Positions 25,254 through 34,333 are shown, counted from the first letter of the stretch. The stretch: DNA of 64,000 bases from JAFDVL01 sp963794955 (GCA_963794955.1 CAWCGF010000015.1:248001-312000); one strand, 5' to 3'. Numbers and translations are program-made. The notes: a model not told the origin generated them from the sequence alone.

Positions 25254-25445
25254 TCAAGCCCGCGCCACTACTTGCTGCAGGCGGTTCTCGCGGATTGTCT
25301 TGTAGGTGCGCACAACATCCTCCACCTCATTCACTACTGGCAGTACGCCACAGTCGTATTCCCACATCATTGAAGCGGCGGCGACCAGATTGGTTTTAAG
25401 CCCACAGGACTTAACATCGCTGGTCATTCTATTTTGTACGTTCAT
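25254..25445 (-). CDS. Half CBS-domain protein
   Basis: 63 residues with a single partial CBS motif: 'VQNRMTSDVKSCGLKTNLVAAASMMWEYDCGVLPVV'-type start, then a short charged helix (VRTYKTIRENRLQQVV). CBS domains normally come as pairs of about 60 residues each, so this is either a domain that dimerises in trans or a truncated remnant. ATG at 25445 follows AAAGGAG. It is the first gene after the sigma-54 promoter at 25543 and directly precedes the fumarase. Confidence 0.65.
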   Translation of the reverse strand: MNVQNRMTSDVKSCGLKTNLVAAASMMWEYDCGVLPVVNEVEDVVRTYKTIRENRLQQVVARA

Positions 25446-25542
25446 TTTCAAACTCCTTTGCTGAAAGCCAAAACCACCGCCATCAATTCGTGAAGGCCAT
25501 CGGCATCAGCATGATTATTAACAATTAGTACTCTTTACAAGG

Positions 25543-25557
25543 GCAAGTGAAGTGCCA
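25543..25557 (-). promoter_or_regulatory. Sigma-54 promoter of half-CBS/fumarase unit
   Basis: On the minus strand: TGGCAC-TTCAC-TTGC, a perfect consensus match. Start near 25530, about 85 bases before the ATG at 25445. Confidence 0.78.
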
Positions 25558-25893
25558 GGCAAGAAGGAGGCTACTTTTGTAGTAGGCGTGACAGTAATTG
25601 ACGGAGCAGGCGGCGCAAAACCATCCAAAACTCTAGAAAAGGCTCAAGCGCCACTGCTATGCCGGAACAATATCTGGAATGGATGATCGGAGGGTGAGAG
25701 GCTTGCTAAAACTTCTCGGCATACTGATTGTGGCTTTACTCAGGTTGGCAGTTGAAGAGAGACTACGCAATGAGAGATGATATTTACTCACCGCGTGCGT
25801 GATAGTACCCAAACCGGAGGGAGCATAGCGAAAAAATGCGCATCGTGAGTAAGTTGATTCGGTTCAGACGATCATCAAACAAGAGGACACCCC
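25558..25893. other. Intergenic region between divergent genes
   Basis: No gene seen. It holds a weak TGTGG site at 25729 and a non-perfect -24/-12-like sequence (CGGCAT-ACTGA-TTGT at 25718-25732) facing the USP gene; both are too weak to call. Confidence 0.3.
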
Positions 25894-26835
25894 ATGAAGA
25901 TTTTATTAGCTGTTGATGGCTCTACTTATAGTTTTACGGCGGCAGAGTTGATTGCCAGCCGTCCCTGGCCGCCGGGCAGCGCGGTCAGAATTCTCCATGT
26001 AGTTAAACTACCGTTTACGCCGACGGCGGAGACCAAGGCGTTGCCCAACAGTGGTTATTCGCAGATGGAGAGAACTGCGATGGAAGAGGCACATGATGCA
26101 GTAGACGCAGCACTGGCACTCATCAGAACGGGCAATGCAACGCGCGAGGCGTCGCTTGAACTCACCTCCGAAATTATCCTGGGGCAGCCACAGGAAACAC
26201 TTATTGCGGAGGCTGACCGGTGGGGTGCCGATCTGATTATACTTGGCTCGCGCGGGTTGGGCGGCTTCAAACGGTTCCTGCTGGGTTCTGTCTCCACGGC
26301 AGTGGCCACGCACGCGCATTGCTCGGTCGAGATCGCGCGCGCCGACGAAGCGCATCCGGTCAGGAAAACGCACTTGAAAATCCTGCTGGCCGTTGACGGA
26401 TCAGAGGGAAGCGACGCCGCAGTCAAGGCCGTGCTGGCGCGTCCCTGGCCGGAAGGCAGCACGGTGAAGATCATCGGTGCAGCGGAATTACCCAAACCGC
26501 CCAGGCCAGACTTGTGGGCGCTGCCTCAGAACTATTTCGAGGAGTGGGAAAAAATCATGGCGGATCAGGCGCGCGCGGCAGTGGAGAAAGCGGCAGCGCA
26601 ATTTGCAGGCAAGGAAATGACAGTGCTGCCAGAAGTCATCAAAGGCCCTGCGCGGGCTGTGATTCTCAATGAAGCCGAAAGCTGGGGCGCTGATTTGATT
26701 GTGCTGGGTTCGCGCGGGGTGGGCGGCTTTGAGCGGTTGCTGCTCGGCTCGGTATCGCACGCCGTAGTAACGCACGCACAATGTTGCGTCAAAGTCGTGC
26801 GCGAGCATCAGACAAACGCCAGCCTCTCCTCTTGA
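25894..26835 (+). CDS. Tandem universal stress protein (two intact USP domains)
   Basis: 313 residues in two repeats: 1-150 (MKILLAVDGSTYSFTAAELI ... GADLIILGSRGLGGFKRFLLGSVSTAVATHAHCSVEIAR) and 160-305 (LKILLAVDGSEGSDAAVKAV ... GADLIVLGSRGVGGFERLLLGSVSHAVVTHAQCCVKVVR). Both repeats keep the ATP-binding loop G-x2-G-x9-G-S (GSRGLGGFKRFLLGS and GSRGVGGFERLLLGS), unlike the USP genes at 13305 and 19441, so it should bind ATP. GAGGAC lies before the ATG. Monocistronic, with the expected role in stress survival; partner unknown. Confidence 0.88.
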   Translation: MKILLAVDGSTYSFTAAELIASRPWPPGSAVRILHVVKLPFTPTAETKALPNSGYSQMERTAMEEAHDAVDAALALIRTGNATREASLELTSEIILGQPQETLIAEADRWGADLIILGSRGLGGFKRFLLGSVSTAVATHAHCSVEIARADEAHPVRKTHLKILLAVDGSEGSDAAVKAVLARPWPEGSTVKIIGAAELPKPPRPDLWALPQNYFEEWEKIMADQARAAVEKAAAQFAGKEMTVLPEVIKGPARAVILNEAESWGADLIVLGSRGVGGFERLLLGSVSHAVVTHAQCCVKVVREHQTNASLSS

Positions 26836-27190
26836 TTATGTCATTGTCATTGGCATTGCCCATAGTCTTGCCTTGCGAACTTTACGAAAGAGAGGATTTT
26901 ATTTGACTCAGGCACTAATCGGTCTACGCGCTATTTTCTTGCCTCCGAGCGCAAAGGCCTACGCGCTCACCGCTTCACATGGATTCATCGCTGCAAATGC
27001 GGGAACCGTCGTCGTGGGTTACGGCGCTGACTGATGGGTAAAGAAAAGGTGATGGCCAAGGACAGGCTAACCGCTCAATACCAATAGGGGCACTTTGCCA
27101 CTTGGTAGGCCCCAACGCCACAGAGCAGTTGCTTCAATCTCATCAAACCAATTCATTCTCGCTGTTTTCTGAGGCACAACAGTTGCTCTG

Positions 27191-27230
27191 CTATAGCTTT
27201 TAAGAAAAAGGATTTTCTTAAAAGCTATAG
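27191..27230. repeat. Perfect 18-bp hairpin with 4-base loop
   Basis: CTATAGCTTTTAAGAAAA (27191-27208) and its exact complement (27213-27230) flank AGGA. It is A/T-rich, and no gene ends close by on either strand, so a simple terminator is doubtful. It could be a mobile-element end or a structured RNA. Confidence 0.6.
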
Positions 27231-27339
27231 TTCTGACAATAGAATTGTTTTTTACTACAAAAATGAAAGTGCCACCGCGCGATCTGAAATCACCTTTACT
27301 AAGTGACTGTTGGAAAGTTCATGGCACTTTTATGCTTTT

Positions 27340-27408
27340 GTGGGGCAGGTTATCAACCTGCCAGGCCCTTTCCGACCGTAACTCTGGCAGGCTGATAACC
27401 TGCCCCAC
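27340..27408. repeat. 24-bp near-perfect inverted repeat
   Basis: The arm 27340-27363 (GTGGGGCAGGTTATC...) pairs with 27385-27408 over 24 bases with one mismatch, across a 21-base loop. Inside each arm there is a further small palindrome, CAGGTT-ATC-AACCTG. It looks like a dispersed repeat. Confidence 0.55.
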
Positions 27409-27938
27409 CATAAACCGGAATCGCCACAACGGTGCTTGGCGTTGCTAGGGCTGTTGCCGCGTTACAGTGATCCACGCGCAGCATTGTCTTTCTTACGGTG
27501 TCCATTGGTCAGTTGGTCTTCGCCTATCCGGCTCGGCACATAGGAGCGCGGCCTGATCACAAGCTGGTTTGGTTTGGTTGTCCGGCGCGGTGGCGCTCAG
27601 TTGGACAGTTGCAGTGCCGATTGAAAATGTGAAAAATAACTTCGCGTTACTGCGTCACACTGAACTGGTCGAACTGGAAGCCGATGACGGCCTTATTCTC
27701 ACATAGCCACACTCTGGCGGCAAAGATCGCAGAATTTCTTCAGCCTCAGAACTGACTCAAAATCTGGGCAGAATGATCGCAGATGCCTCATTTCCATCTC
27801 GCCACTCAGGGTGGGAGAAATCTCGGTACTATCCAGTCCGATGAGGTAAAATGCCACATAGCGTAGAACAACTCCTCACTCAGCCCGGTCACTTTCCTCT
27901 CTACATGCCAAAAATCCCAGCTTTTCCCCCTCTTTCTT

Positions 27939-27953
27939 CGGCACGCCTATTGC
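27939..27953 (+). promoter_or_regulatory. Sigma-54 promoter of BON gene
   Basis: CGGCAC-GCCTA-TTGC, with all core positions conserved except C for T at the first base. It is followed by ACTATCTAT as at 18900. Start near 27965, about 40 bases before the ATG at 28005. Confidence 0.75.
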
Positions 27954-28004
27954 ACTATCTATCGTGTGAAGGAAAACCAAGGTTGAGACGGAAAGGAGAA
28001 AGTT

Positions 28005-28352
28005 ATGTTCACAACCGGAGATTTCGCTGCATACTCACAAATCCTCCCACCCCTTGATCAGGGGGTCACCGATGAAACGCTCCAGCAACAACTTATCGTT
28101 CAGATTCACGAAACCTGTGGGCTGCTGATGCAGCTTAATGGTTTGAAGGTATGCGAGATCAATGTTGCCGTCACCAACGGGCACGCCATTCTGAGTGGCA
28201 GGGTGGAATGCAGTCGCCTGCGGCGGCTGGCCGAAAGCATTGCCCGATTTATGCCTGATGTTGTTAGCGTCACCAGCCACATTCGGATTGCCGGAGAACG
28301 ACCTACAGCTCCCACTGAACGCTTAACATTCCAGGCGAGTTCACTGGCCTAG
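28005..28352 (+). CDS. BON-domain protein
   Basis: 115 residues, with a BON-like alpha/beta domain at about 25-98: 'LQQQLIVQIHETCGLLMQLNGLKVCEINVAVTNGHAILSGRV', then 'RRLAESIARFMPDVVSVTSHIRI', the usual helix-strand ending. BON domains bind phospholipid or help envelope and osmotic stress proteins such as OsmY. There is no signal peptide, so it is likely cytoplasmic or membrane-associated. AAAGGAG lies before the ATG. The gene is 50 bases downstream of a sigma-54 promoter; the baeRF gene at 28468 follows 115 bases on and may be in the same unit. Confidence 0.75.
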   Translation: MFTTGDFAAYSQILPPLDQGVTDETLQQQLIVQIHETCGLLMQLNGLKVCEINVAVTNGHAILSGRVECSRLRRLAESIARFMPDVVSVTSHIRIAGERPTAPTERLTFQASSLA

Positions 28353-28467
28353 ATGATAGCGGAGAGATCGCCCTAACACTACAGCCTCCAGCCCACGGAA
28401 GTGCTATCAAACCGGGTAGAGACTTCGCATTAGCCCCACTACGCATCCCAAAACAAAAGGAAACACT

Positions 28468-29619
28468 ATGATGAATTTAAACCGAAATGTATTACAGACA
28501 CTGATGAATCAACACGGGGAATGGGGCGTGTCAATTTACTTGCCGACACATCGCAACAATCTGGAAGTGCGGCAGGACGCGCTGCGGTTGAAGAACCTCT
28601 TGCGCGAGGCCGAGACGCAATTGCAAAGCCTGGGGATGCCCGAAGACAAGTTGCGCAAGATGCTGCGTCCCGCGCGGGAATTGCTGGTACAAAACTCTTT
28701 TTGGCAACATCAACGCGAGGGCTTGGCGTTGTTTCTGACGGAAGAAATTTATCAATGGTTCGCCTTGCCGATACACTTCCCGGAACTCTGTGTCGTGACG
28801 GAACGCTTCCACCTAAAGCCCTTACTTCGGTGGTTAACCAGTGATGGCTCTTTTCATCTGCTGACACTGAGTCAGAAGCACATGCGATTGTATGAAGGCA
28901 CACGTTACAGCTTGACCGATATTACGCCGGAAGAAATGCCGCAAGGCCTGGCGGAAGCAGGAGGCGAGGAGGAAGTGCAAGCACAACTTCAGTTTCGCGC
29001 CAGCGCCCCTGCTGTCAGTGGGCGGCGAGCTGAGGCGTTACACGGGCACAGCACGGCGACGGATGAAAACAAACATCGTTTAGTACGATACTTTCAGCAA
29101 AGTAATACCCATCTACATGGGCTGCTTAAAGAGGGGAACTGCCCCTTGGTCGTGGCAAGCGTTGAGTACCTGCAACCAATCTATCGTGAAGCCAGTCACT
29201 GGTCGCAGCTTTTGCCGGAGGGGATACACGGCAATCCTGAACGAATCACCCAGGACGAATTGCGCAAAGAGGCGTGGGCGTTAGTCCATCCACATTATCT
29301 GGGGATTCGTCAACAAGCGATAGAATTATATCAGCAGTTGTGTGGCACGGGGCGGACAACAGACCAAGTGAGTGAAACTGTAACAGCGGCTTCGCATGGC
29401 AGAATTGACACGTTATTCGTCCCGGTCGGTATGCATCGCTGGGGCCACTTTGATGAGGCAGAAGGTTCGCTGGTGATGCACCCTGACGCACAACCCGGCG
29501 CGGAGGATTTGCTTGACCTTGCCGCCTTAACAACCCTGTCGAATGGTGGTCGTGTGTTTGTCGTACAACCAGAACAGATGCCGAACGGCGCTCAGGTCGC
29601 AGCGATTTATCGGTATTGA
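28468..29619 (+). CDS. baeRF family 3-type eRF1-like protein
   Basis: 383 residues. The N-terminus 'VLQTLMNQHGEWGVSIYLPTHRNN' and 'DALRLKNLLREAETQL' are hallmarks of the bacterial eRF1-like (baeRF) family 3; then 'QREGLALFLTEEIYQWFALP', 'RFHLKPLLRWLTSDGSFHLLTLSQKHMRLYEGTRYSL' and a C-terminal L30e-like part ('GRIDTLFVPVGMHRWGHFD' ... 'GGRVFVVQPEQMPNGAQVAAIYRY'). A Gly-rich GGW/GQ loop like that at 2768 is not seen, so it belongs to a different subfamily. Possible role is ribosome binding or rescue in stress; untested. It converges on the SLC13 permease gene with only two bases between stops. Confidence 0.85.
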   Translation: MMNLNRNVLQTLMNQHGEWGVSIYLPTHRNNLEVRQDALRLKNLLREAETQLQSLGMPEDKLRKMLRPARELLVQNSFWQHQREGLALFLTEEIYQWFALPIHFPELCVVTERFHLKPLLRWLTSDGSFHLLTLSQKHMRLYEGTRYSLTDITPEEMPQGLAEAGGEEEVQAQLQFRASAPAVSGRRAEALHGHSTATDENKHRLVRYFQQSNTHLHGLLKEGNCPLVVASVEYLQPIYREASHWSQLLPEGIHGNPERITQDELRKEAWALVHPHYLGIRQQAIELYQQLCGTGRTTDQVSETVTAASHGRIDTLFVPVGMHRWGHFDEAEGSLVMHPDAQPGAEDLLDLAALTTLSNGGRVFVVQPEQMPNGAQVAAIYRY

Positions 29620-29621
29620 AT

Positions 29622-31499
29622 TTAGAGTGGCCAAAAGATGGGGATCAGCCAAAGCGACAGCACTGCTAACAGCAAATCAAGGACGATCCCCATTGTTACA
29701 AAGTCGCGGAAACGATACCCGCCCGGCCCGTAAATCATCAGGCTGGTTTGATAGCCAATTGGCATAGCGAAGGCCGCCGAAGCGCCAAACGTCACGGCCA
29801 CTAATAAAGACATCGGATTGATGTCCATTTGCTGCGCCGCAGAAAGCGCTAAGGGGCCAAGCAACGCCACGGTTCCACTGTTGGACATCAATTCGGAGAT
29901 GATAACGGCAACCACAAAAAAGCCGATTAACACCAGATACGGCCCCGTCACACCCGTCATTCCGGCTAACCCTTTGGCCAGCAGCGCCGTGATCCCTGTT
30001 TTCTCCAAAGCGATACCGAGCGCCAATGAACCAGCCAGTAAGAACACCAATCCTAAATCAATAGCTTGGTAGGCTTCACGCGGACGCAAACAACGGGTCA
30101 GCATCAGCACGGCGCAACCCGCTGTCGCCGCTGTCACAATTGGCAATAGCCCGAAGGCGACTGCCCCCACCACGGCAATGACGGTAATCAGCGTAATCAG
30201 CAAGCCGCGGGGGCGCTGTTCGGGGTGCTCTAACTTGCTAATCATGACAAAGCCAGGCGTCTCACCCAATTCCTGCAACGCTTCCAGCGTTCCTTCGACC
30301 ACTAATACATCGCCCGCCCGCAGAGGTGTGGTGGAAGGCCGTTCATTCAGGCTGCCGCGTCGCCGCAAAGCCAACACAACCGTGTGGTATTGATCTGCAA
30401 ACCGTACATCTTTAAGCGTCTGTCCAATCAGGCCGGAAGTCGTCAGAACGACGATTTCAACAAGGAGTAATTTCTTGGCCTCCGCCTTCGCTGTGTGACT
30501 AGCAGGGGAGGCAGGGTCTGAACCAACGTCGGGTGACTCTCCTGCATTGAGAGTTTCGACGGCAATCGGAAACGCGCTCGGTCCATCTTCCGGGCGATGC
30601 AATTCCATCCCTATTTCATTACCCAATTTCAGGACATGTTCCAGCGAGCCACGCACGCGTATCGCGTCATGGAACTGATAGACCAGCCCTGCGGCGGAGA
30701 GATCAAGCGATTTTCCGCCTCGGTTCACGCCCACCAAATCTAAATCCAGATCGCGCAGCAGCTTCGTGGCGGAAATTTGTCGTCCAATCCACTCAGAACT
30801 ATGTTGTACGATAATTTCACCCAGGTATCGTTTGGCGCTTTCAAATGGATCCGCGTCGCCATTTTTGTTATGGGGTAAAAATAGCCGCCCGATGAACAAC
30901 ATATAGGCAAAGCTAACCGCCACCATCGGCAAACCGATCTTCCCCAACTCAAACATGGAAAAGCCAGGCAAGCCCTGTTGCAGCGCGAATTCGTGCGCGA
31001 CCAGATTGGTCGAAGTGCCGACGAGCGTACACATGCCGCCTATCGTCGCCGCATGCGACATCGGCATCAAAATGCGTCCGGGGCTGGCTCCCGTGCGGCG
31101 ACAAACCTCTAACACAACGGGAATAAAAATCGCCACGGCGGCGGTGTTGTTGATGAACGCGGAAATGAATGCGATCACCACCATCAACACGACCGTCAAT
31201 AGTATTTCAGACTTTCCCAATGGAGTCAGTAAGCGCCGCGCGACGATAGTCAAAACTCCGCTGTGTTCAATGGCGGCAGAAAGCACCAACACGGCGGCCA
31301 CTGAAACTGTTGCGGCATGACTGAAGCCGGAAAAGGCTTCGGCAGGCGTGAGAATACCCGTCAACAGCAAAGCCAAAATGATCAGCAATGAAGTTACATC
31401 CGGCGCAAGTTTTTCGCGGATAAAGCTGTACACCGCACTGAGTAGAATCAGTATCGTAACCACGCTTCGGATCGTTTCCGCGTTATAGGAAAGTCTCAT
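29622..31499 (-). CDS. SLC13-family permease with RCK-C domains
   Basis: 625 residues, the same fold as 8457-10250: hairpin signatures 'FINNTAAVAIFIPVVLE' with 'GGMCTLVGTSTNLVAHE' in the first half, and 'MSNSGTVALLGPLALS' with 'FAMPIGYQTSLMIYGPGGYRFRDF' in the second. Residues about 215-425 carry two RCK-C-like domains ('LVGVNRGGKSLDLSAAG' and 'VVLALRRRGSLNERP ... LRAGDVLVVEGTLEAL') with a Pro/Ser/Ala-rich linker. Likely imports sulfate, phosphate or organic anions at the inner membrane. It is the last gene of a minus-strand group with MscS and DUF389. The MscS gene ends 117 bases upstream. Confidence 0.85.
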   Translation of the reverse strand: MRLSYNAETIRSVVTILILLSAVYSFIREKLAPDVTSLLIILALLLTGILTPAEAFSGFSHAATVSVAAVLVLSAAIEHSGVLTIVARRLLTPLGKSEILLTVVLMVVIAFISAFINNTAAVAIFIPVVLEVCRRTGASPGRILMPMSHAATIGGMCTLVGTSTNLVAHEFALQQGLPGFSMFELGKIGLPMVAVSFAYMLFIGRLFLPHNKNGDADPFESAKRYLGEIIVQHSSEWIGRQISATKLLRDLDLDLVGVNRGGKSLDLSAAGLVYQFHDAIRVRGSLEHVLKLGNEIGMELHRPEDGPSAFPIAVETLNAGESPDVGSDPASPASHTAKAEAKKLLLVEIVVLTTSGLIGQTLKDVRFADQYHTVVLALRRRGSLNERPSTTPLRAGDVLVVEGTLEALQELGETPGFVMISKLEHPEQRPRGLLITLITVIAVVGAVAFGLLPIVTAATAGCAVLMLTRCLRPREAYQAIDLGLVFLLAGSLALGIALEKTGITALLAKGLAGMTGVTGPYLVLIGFFVVAVIISELMSNSGTVALLGPLALSAAQQMDINPMSLLVAVTFGASAAFAMPIGYQTSLMIYGPGGYRFRDFVTMGIVLDLLLAVLSLWLIPIFWPL

Positions 31500-31616
31500 A
31501 TTGCTTCAAAGGAAGATGTCACCTGTGCTTCGCGCATCATAATTACACGATACTTCCAGGAAGTAATCGGCGCGCCTGCCTGCATTGCGTTCGCGGCTCC
31601 TTCTCAAGGGTTGAGG

Positions 31617-32519
31617 TTATGGCTCCGTTTCGCTGCGCGGGGTTGAGGACAAGAATTCCACCTCACTACTACGAATATGCAAATCGCGTTGGGGAAACGG
31701 AATTTCAATGCCGTGTTGATTAAGTTTGTCATACACCGCAAAGTTTAGATCGCTGATGAATTGCCCTTTGCGATCAACCAGGCTCGTGTTCCAGACCAAT
31801 AATTCAAAGTTAAGGCTGCTGTCTCCAAATCCTCTGAACCAAACTTTCGCGGGCGGATCAGCTAGCACATTTTTATTTTCAGCAGCGACTTCGCGCAGCA
31901 ATCGCTCGACCACTCGCGCATCAGTGCCGTAAGCAACTCCGATAGGAATATGGAAGCGCACACGAGCATCATTGTATTTCCAGTTGACGATGTTCTCTGT
32001 GATGAAGCGTGAGTTAGGAACAATGATTGAAATATTGTCATTGGTCAAGACGGTGGTGCTGCGCGCGCCAACTTCTTTGACTTCGCCATCTACATTACCG
32101 ACCTCGATGCGATCACCCGCTTTGATCGGGCGCTCAAATAAAATAATCAGCCCGCTGATGAAATTGTTGGCGATGTTCTGCAACCCGAACCCGATGCCGA
32201 CGCCGACGGCACCCGCGATCACATTGAGCGTAGTCAGGTTAACGCCGACGGTTTGCAGCGCGACCACTAAGCCAATGAGTAAGACAAGATAGCGCGTGAT
32301 GGAAGCAACCGCCTGCCGCGCCCCAATTTCCATGCGCGTCCTGACCAACACTTTATCCACCAGCCACACCCGTAACCTGCCGGCAAACCAATACAGCAGG
32401 ATTAACAGCGACAGGAAATACAGCAGCGTCCACAGCGTAATGCGTGTTTCTCCCAAATGTAAAAGTGGCACTTCCAGCCACGCTTTGATGCCTTCCAGCC
32501 AAACTTGTAGTTGTTGCAT
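31617..32519 (-). CDS. MscS-family mechanosensitive channel
   Basis: 300 residues. Three membrane segments (about 26-46, 72-95, 98-125), then the pore helix 'NVIAGAVGVGIGFGLQNIANNFISGLIILFERPIKAGD', the beta domain 'RIEVGNVDGEVKEVGARSTTVLTNDNISIIVPNSRFITENIVNW', and an alpha/beta C-terminal domain ending in a Ser-rich tail. All are typical of MscS. Opens under membrane tension to release small solutes at osmotic downshock. ATG at 32519 follows AAGAGGAAGAGC. It lies 22 bases after the DUF389 gene, so it is probably one operon. Confidence 0.9.
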   Translation of the reverse strand: MQQLQVWLEGIKAWLEVPLLHLGETRITLWTLLYFLSLLILLYWFAGRLRVWLVDKVLVRTRMEIGARQAVASITRYLVLLIGLVVALQTVGVNLTTLNVIAGAVGVGIGFGLQNIANNFISGLIILFERPIKAGDRIEVGNVDGEVKEVGARSTTVLTNDNISIIVPNSRFITENIVNWKYNDARVRFHIPIGVAYGTDARVVERLLREVAAENKNVLADPPAKVWFRGFGDSSLNFELLVWNTSLVDRKGQFISDLNFAVYDKLNQHGIEIPFPQRDLHIRSSEVEFLSSTPRSETEP

Positions 32520-32541
32520 GCTCTTCCTCTTCTCTTTCTAT

Positions 32542-34333
32542 TTACGTTTTCGCTGCTATTGGCAGCAGTCGAATTAGCACGATACGACGCGCTTCTCTGC
32601 CCTGCGCTGTGGTGATTCTGTCCGCTGGCAGCCCGGTTTTTTCCAGGAGCGATTTACGTACTACCTGGGCACGTGCTTCGGCAATCGCCGCTTGTTCGTT
32701 CGCCGCTGCATTGCCCGTGATTTCAGCCCGCAATGTTGGTTGCTGTTTGAGTAGTTGCGATACCTGTTCAAGTAAGGCCGGCGCGGCAGTAACGAACTCG
32801 CTTCTGTTGCGGCGGAATTCCACCGGGCCAACCGTCGCCGGAAGTCTTTCAAAACTGACCTGTGTTGCCGGCACAGCCAGGCGGGCGCGGATTTCCTGCT
32901 CAAGCAAGGCTTGGGCATCCGGTTCAATTTCGCGTTCGCCCAAATAGCTCAGGACAACTTGCGTTTGGTTATTGATGCCGGTGACAACGCGATACCCTAG
33001 CATTTGCGCGGCGGGCGGCAACCGCAAGCCTTGCAGTGCGGTGTTAACGCCTTGCCAGAAATTGGCGCGCAACTCCGCGACCGTAGCCGGGGCTGGTTTC
33101 GCCAGCTCCTGTCTGGCCTTGATCGAAAGCAAGGCTGCCGCAGTTGGTACCTCAAGCAGTTGAAATTGAATAGAACTGACAGCACGACCGAGCCGCTCCG
33201 CCAGTAGTCGGGTATACTCGGTCTTTTCCGCTTCCGTGTAAGGCTGAGCGTCGAACACCCGCAGATTTAAGCGCAGTTGATCGTCGGTATCAGACACCGA
33301 GACGCTATCGAGAAAGGAGCGCGCTTCTCCGTTAGCAAGCTTCTCGAAATACTGTTGCCAAACTTGCGTGGCCGCGCGTCGAATGCGGTTTTCTTCCTGC
33401 TGTTGTTTGACCTCACCACGCAACTGGCTGAGCGTACGGGTAAGTGGAATTACCAGCAAGGACAGAGCTATCAGAATCATTAGCAGGCGACTCCACAATC
33501 CGCCAATGTTGCGCAGCCGGTCTGACAAGTGAAAGCGCATCAGAAGATAGCGAGTGAACACACTTTCCCGATCCGTTCTGCGCCATTCCCGCACTTTATT
33601 GCGCGCTTCCTGCGTATCAATGTGTAAGGCCAAAAACACCAGCATCGCCGTAAAAGTAATCGCCACCAGATTCGTGAGGAACAGCAGGCCACCACCACCC
33701 GCAATGCGCCAACCTTCCGTACCATTTTGGCTGAAAGCGATGCCGGCCCCGTACCCGACTACGCACAACGGAGGCATTAACGCCACAGCAATCGCTACGC
33801 CGGGAATGGATGTCACCACGCCTTTGACTTCACGCGAGATGGCAATGGAACCAATAGCACCAGAAAAGAGCGCGACCGCCAGATCAAGTGTGGTGGGCCG
33901 TGTACGCCCGGCAATTTCCGCAGTCATTTCCCGAAAAGGCGATAACCAGACCAACATCATTGCAAAGATAATGGCTGTTAGACTACTGATGGCAAGCGAG
34001 ACGAAGCCACGAATACCGAGAATCAAATCGCCAGGCGGCAATTGCTAAGCCACCCGCCAGGATCGGCCCCATTAAGGGCGAAATCAACATGGCCCCAATG
34101 ATGACGGCAGGACTGTTGAGCACTAGCCCCAACGTAGCAATCCCCGCAGCAAACAGAAGCTGCAACCAGTAACTTGGGTCACGCAGCGTGGCGGCTTTTG
34201 ACAATTCCAAATAAATTTCTTCGCGCCGCTCGGCTCGCACTCCGAGGCTGATTGCGAGTTTTTCTCGCAGGTCATTAAAGCGCGTCTCTAACTGCCTATG
34301 CCCACTGGTGAGCAAGTCTGTCGGTTGCTTCAT
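32542..34333 (-). pseudogene. DUF389 membrane protein with OmpA-like tail, frameshifted
   Basis: Part one (from 34333) reads MKQPTDLLTSGHRQLETRF ... 'AVIIGAMLISPLMGPILAGGLAIA'; near 34040 the frame changes and part two reads GDLILGIRGFVSLAISSLTA ... with four to five more helices ('GSIAISREVKGVVTSIPGVAIAVALMPPLCVVGYG'). Together these are a full DUF389 domain. The total is 1,792 bases, one more than a multiple of three, so deleting one base would restore a 597-residue protein. After the helices comes a soluble part with 'FRRNRSEFVTAAPALLEQV ... LRAEITGNAAANEQAAIAEARAQVVRKSLLEKTGLPADRIT', an OmpA-like peptidoglycan-binding segment, unusual on DUF389. Role unknown. Confidence 0.78.

Larger units (their letters stand above)
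26836..27938. other. 1.1-kb gene-free region rich in inverted repeats
   Basis: No convincing gene. The region has two strong inverted repeats (27191-27230 and 27340-27408, listed separately) and ends at the sigma-54 promoter at 27939. Short frames here have no family match that I can see and no good ribosome sites. Confidence 0.4.

Noticed and set aside
25718..25745. Sigma-54-like box and TGTGG site before the USP gene at 25894
   Set aside because: The -12 dinucleotide is GT rather than GC and the half-site is not palindromic.
27245..27448. Frame of 67 residues in the repeat-rich region
   Set aside because: It is formed by the inverted repeat and has no ribosome site.
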